From NCBI GenBank assembly GCA_023374045.1, contig CM041779.1, positions 150,165,485 to 150,229,484 on the forward strand: 64,000 nt of DNA, written 5' to 3'. The position numbers were made by a program, and so were the translations under genes. This document shows, one piece after another, positions 60,057 to 64,000 of this stretch. The notes beneath the pieces are model-generated. The model was given only the letters and a program-made list of their open reading frames with translations. It was not told the origin of the DNA and did not search any database. The DNA is from Limonium bicolor (Eukaryota > Streptophyta > Magnoliopsida > Caryophyllales > Plumbaginaceae). Positions within the stretch are counted from its first letter, which is position 1; the number at the start of each line of letters is the position of its first letter.

Positions 60057-63018
60057 TATCAGCAGCTGTGCATTTTGCGTAATTAAAAATGGCCGCTTCT
60101 TCTCCGGTCTGTTCACACATGATATCTCGGCTAATCATGTCCTTGTGTTTATATCCGTCAGGAAATAGAACGCATAAGAGGATGGTCTTCAGTATTGACC
60201 ATGATGACATTGGTAATCAAGTGTATATGGAAAAATATTGCTAATCAGTTGGAACATCCAATATTTAAAGAATGATTCGACAATATATAATCATTATTAA
60301 AAAGAACAAATATAGTGACTCTTTTGACCACGGTACTCGTGAATGTGATGAACGCATTGTGCACTCAGTTAAAATAGCCTTATATGATAGGAATTTGATT
60401 GAAGATAGCATGTAAGGAAAGATGTTAACGTCAGTTTTTGGGAGAAATCTTATATGAAGTATTTAAAAATATACGCTCACGTAGTTTCGTTAGGGATTCT
60501 TTCTTTGTATTTTGTCAAATAGGGCTCCTTTTTGTAATATATTCTTCTCAACTAAATTTTGCAAGATATGATTGGTTGTTATTTTAAGGGTGGTTGAAAA
60601 TAAGTAGTTTTTTCAAGCTAATCATCTCCATGCATGCATGAATTGTACATGTAATGGTCAAGGGATAGTGACTCAACACCTTCTTTTATCATTGTGGCAT
60701 AAAGCCTATAATATGGTGGGCATATAAAACACAACACTATATCATAAAATAAAGAGAAATAGATATAGAAATAATTAACACTTAAGAAACTACCCCAGGG
60801 ACACTCATGCATGACCATGATAAAACAACAGTTGGCAAATTATTTGCAATACTTATATAGTCAGAGAGATTGACAGATTAACGATACTTAAACAATGAAA
60901 ATATGTACGAAAATTATATTATAGTTTTGTGTATATTAAATATATAGTTTTTGTTATACACTAAATACACAATTTGTATGTATTTTATGTATAATATTCT
61001 CTCCGATTTTTAATCCAGATTTATCTCCAAAACGACTTATATTTAAAATAGGAGGTAGTATTATTTTATTATATAGTTAATAAAGTCATCTCCAGCTAGA
61101 TTTGAGTATAGTTGTTAAAAGGGTTTTAACAAATAATTTGCTCCTTGTCGTATGGACATTTTCTTTAATTGTAGTCGGATAATTTTTCTTCCAGTGCTGG
61201 GCCTGATTTCAACTCATACCAGAGGACATTTTGTTTGTGGTGTCTGGCCTGTGATTCTTACTCCGATCCTAATGTGTCTAGATATAAAGCTTGGGGATGA
61301 AGATGACGAACCGTTCACATAGCACTTCAATGGACTGTGAGATACCCCCTCCAAAAAAATGCCTATTAAGATTTGGGTGTCGTGGGCAATTTTAAATTGA
61401 TGGTAGCTCACCTTCGTGGCCTGCACCATAGCCGATATGGATTGGGCTTATATCAAAGGGCTCGCTAGGATTATAAAGTCTTATGTTATTATACAGCTTT
61501 CAGAAGGCGCTCCTAACCTTTACTAGGCCACTTCGTCTCTTGTCACTTTCATTGAAAGCTTGAAAAGGAAGAGGACTTCGAGCCATTGCCCCGTTCTCGT
61601 TCTCTTGAGTGATAAAACAATGAAGAGAATTTACATGGGCACACTTGTTGCCTGTCCTCCCGAGCAGGATAACAGAATTTCATATCAATATTTTGTGATG
61701 ATGTTTTCTGACTTTTTTTACTTGATAGTGTTTATTCTCTTTGTCTTACTTTAGACTTATTAGTATAAGAATTGATGCGTTTTTTGTTGGTCTTGCGTGA
61801 ACAGAGCCGAATGAGAGTAATATGAGTTGAACAAAGGTTTAAAGAGTAGTCCCAAAGAGTTTAGGTCAATCAGGTCATGTTAGTTGAAGGAAGCATACAC
61901 CCATCACGGATAAGCCTTAATATTTGGAAGAAACACCTCACACAATGCTTTTGGAATATAATGCTCTACAGCGAGAATAATCACAAAATTTGTCAAAGTG
62001 AAGCACTGTTAAGATTAAGAACCTCTTCAGGAATAATTAATAGACTAAAATAAAAGCAAAAGCCACCGTACCTCTGATAGGGTTTACAAGTTCTAGCCCT
62101 CCACAGGAAAAGAGTTCAGGCTCCCCACCCAAACTCAGCAGCTCTCGGACGTTATACTGCCTCCAGAGAATTAACCAGTTACTCTTCAGGTGGGTCATTT
62201 AACTTGCTGGTGTTTGACCGAAAAGACCTTGAACTTTTGTCTCTACACGACATTTATATCCATTAAGGAAAAAGGACCTGTCATGTAGTAATCCATCAGC
62301 AGTAGAGGGTTATAAAACAGAATAAAATTGTCTAGACCAAGAACCTGGTCGATGGAAGTATGAGAGTTATCTAAAATGTCAATGGCAGTTGGATTAAAAT
62401 TGGTCCCGCTGTCGCACAATTTCATAAAATCATAGATTTATCATTATGCATTTTGATAGAGCATTTGATTGAAATAGCGCTCAAAACTAATACACAATAC
62501 TCGTATATTTTGAGGGAAATGAATCTGTAATATATGTGATCATAGCGGTTATGAAAAAACATCTAATTCAATGAGTGTACCATAAGGTACGTATATTAAT
62601 AATAGCCTTACTCGGCTTGCCATAAAAACTTCATATCAATAAAACGGCATCAGCTTACTCATGAAAAAAAAAAAGAGAGCTCGGAAAACAACCATTCATT
62701 TAGCATACCCACGCCATGTATCAAACAATTCAACTTTCATATCTTCAAACCCTTTAAAAACCACCCAGAAATATTCAAGGAAATCATTAAACATTGCAAC
62801 TATTGCATCTTCAAATCCTTTGTAAACCCATAAATAGTCGAGGAAAATTATGAAACAATTCAGGTACCAGGGTAATTCTCTGTAGTCATAATAACAAATT
62901 CAGTTCTTCAGCACAACCCAAAACGAAGCTGTAACAAACCAACAGATCATCCAAGTTTCAACAATCCATTTGCTGGTTGAACATCATCACCATAATGTAA
63001 TGTAACCCCATAATAATA
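60057..63018. other. Gene-poor region between MITE cluster and VIP5
   Basis: About 3 kb without a supportable gene. Around 61430-61755 a + frame (MDWAYIKGLARIIKSY, IESLKRKRTSSHC, KRIYMGTLVACPPEQ) looks like decayed coding of unknown origin. The last 250-300 bp before 63018 are probably the 3' untranslated region of VIP5. Confidence 0.45.
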
Positions 63019-64000
63019 TCAAAGCAGCCCTCTCCGCCTCTTGTAATCACTCACTGTTAACGTCAACGCATGCATTCTCCCATCATTCTCAGGAACTTTA
63101 TACCCAATAGCTGCCTCCACTCTCTGCTTATTAGCCATGTAACCAGCCACTCCTCCCTGAGCACCACCGAACCTCTGCAGAGCAGCTAATGAGATCGGTA
63201 TATCAAAATTGTGGAGAGCATACAATTCAGTCCCTTGCTCTAGTGGAGCTCTAGTGTCCACCAACTTCCCCGCCTCTGCTGCTGCTTCCAATGCCGCCTG
63301 TGTGGCCTTCAAACCGCCACTTTTACCATTTCCTCCTCCTTCACTGCCAATAATCTCTTCCACATTTCCATTTTCCACTGGGTTCTTGTCACCACCACCG
63401 TTCTCAACAAAAAGAGCCTGATTTCCACCCTCCGGCTTAGCAGCATAGTAGTTTGTAGATCGGGTCCACCTCCTGGAGAAAGGATCATACCCCGCCTCAC
63501 CAGCTTTAAGGCTGTTATTAACACGTTTCGACTCAGATGCATTCCTGAAATTTTCCACTCTGTTCTTCCGGTTCATCTCAGCCAGTCTCAGAGCCTTGGA
63601 GTCTTTATCCTGAGCTTGTCTGGCAGCATCCAGCTCTTGGAGACGACCCTGGATCCTCTCAACCTCATGCTCATTGTTCTTGTACTGTGCCAACTCCAGC
63701 TCTCTCCGAAGCTTCTCCTTCTCCGCTGCAATGTTTAAGGGTCTAGTTGCAGCTGATTTCTTCTCCTGGAGCATCTGCTTCACTGTCTCAGCTGAATAGA
63801 CATAATTGTTAATTTTCTCAATGGCTTTCTGCTTCTCTTCCACTTCATCCTTTAGGAGCATCCGCGCGCCACTTCGCTCCACCTCTCTCATCCACTGTCT
63901 GTACTCTTCCTCTAGTGGTGCCTGATCAGAGATTCTCCCCATCTGCCACCTCGCAGCAGATGACTCACTGCCCCAGATACAGTTCAGGTACTTATAAGTC
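63019..64000 (-). CDS. VIP5: VIP5/RTF1 (Paf1 complex subunit), C-terminal part
   Basis: The frame runs off the right edge; 326 residues are visible, stop TGA at 63019-63021. The first about 20 residues (TYKYLNCIWGSESSAARWQ) are the end of the Plus3 domain, so ATG 63942 is internal. A long charged coiled-coil region follows (EEEYRQWMREVERSGARMLL to NRKNRVENF), then the family signature SLKAGEAGYDPFSRRWTRS. The C-terminus ends in DYKRRRGLL. RTF1 joins the Paf1 complex, which travels with RNA polymerase II and supports histone modification; in Arabidopsis VIP5 is needed for FLC expression. No intron interrupts the visible part. It is the only clearly functional-looking host gene in the window. 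Confidence 0.92.
   Translation of the reverse strand, partial: TYKYLNCIWGSESSAARWQMGRISDQAPLEEEYRQWMREVERSGARMLLKDEVEEKQKAIEKINNYVYSAETVKQMLQEKKSAATRPLNIAAEKEKLRRELELAQYKNNEHEVERIQGRLQELDAARQAQDKDSKALRLAEMNRKNRVENFRNASESKRVNNSLKAGEAGYDPFSRRWTRSTNYYAAKPEGGNQALFVENGGGDKNPVENGNVEEIIGSEGGGNGKSGGLKATQAALEAAAEAGKLVDTRAPLEQGTELYALHNFDIPISLAALQRFGGAQGGVAGYMANKQRVEAAIGYKVPENDGRMHALTLTVSDYKRRRGLL

Noticed and set aside
61430..61760. Small gene with a hydrophobic C-terminus near 61.6 kb
   Set aside because: Upstream frame has stops, no start context or homology recognised; probably decayed sequence with a chance tail.
63019..63942. Taking ATG 63942 as the true start of the VIP5 protein
   Set aside because: The frame stays open and homologous (end of the Plus3 domain) up to the window edge.

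Overview
The window is nuclear DNA of a flowering plant, most likely a eudicot. It is AT-rich and intron-bearing, dominated by plant-type transposons (Ty3 chromovirus, Ty1/copia, L1-like LINE, CACTA, Mutator-like, PIF/Harbinger and hAT MITEs), with one ordinary plant gene (VIP5/RTF1) at the right edge. I cannot name the species.

Layout. (1) 1-8560: a Ty3/gypsy chromovirus on the + strand, cut off on the left by the window edge. It has gag, an intact AlkB-type 2-oxoglutarate/Fe(II) dioxygenase between gag and protease, protease, RT, RNase H, integrase, a chromodomain-like end, a polypurine tract and a 2.9-kb 3' LTR. Four GT-AG intron-like segments interrupt gag-AlkB-protease, and removing each keeps the reading frame. 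The LTR ends inside a CACTA transposase reading frame. (2) 8561-22006: remains of that CACTA element (TNP2 transposase on the minus strand, right terminus at 22006). It contains a solo LTR with perfect target-site duplication (TSD), and a LINE whose 3' tail received a young copia element (LTRs differ at 2 of 238 positions, TSD CCTTC). (3) 22248-27664: three LTRs nested like dolls. (4) 27239-33144 and 49633-53055: two copies of a repeat-rich block X, each followed on its right by a glyoxal-oxidase-like pseudogene. Together they form a tandem duplication of X+GLOX. (5) 33145-47008: a 13.9-kb Mutator-like element with a 9-bp TSD inserted between X1 and GLOX-A; the empty site survives in the second copy. 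(6) 47009-55150: GLOX-A, X2, GLOX-B. (7) 55150-63018: gene-poor DNA with four MITE-like elements and a LINE remnant. (8) 63019-64000: the 3' part of VIP5/RTF1.

Two systems stand out. The first is the retrotransposon carrying its own AlkB demethylase-type enzyme with every catalytic residue present, while the neighbouring pol frame has several stops. The second is the giant Mutator-like element. Its transposase begins with a small domain that also occurs as five separate short genes, four on + and one on -, each starting with a similar M-x-[ILF]-P sequence. The same element carries a plant-mobile-domain (MAIN-like) gene, a 190-bp tandem array, hairpin-bearing terminal inverted repeats, and exact G2/M-type MYB3R (MSA) promoter motifs upstream of two of its genes.

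Most coding regions here are broken, so the functional statements describe ancestral elements. The copia element and VIP5 are the best preserved coding units, together with the AlkB frame and several of the small Mutator-borne ORFs.
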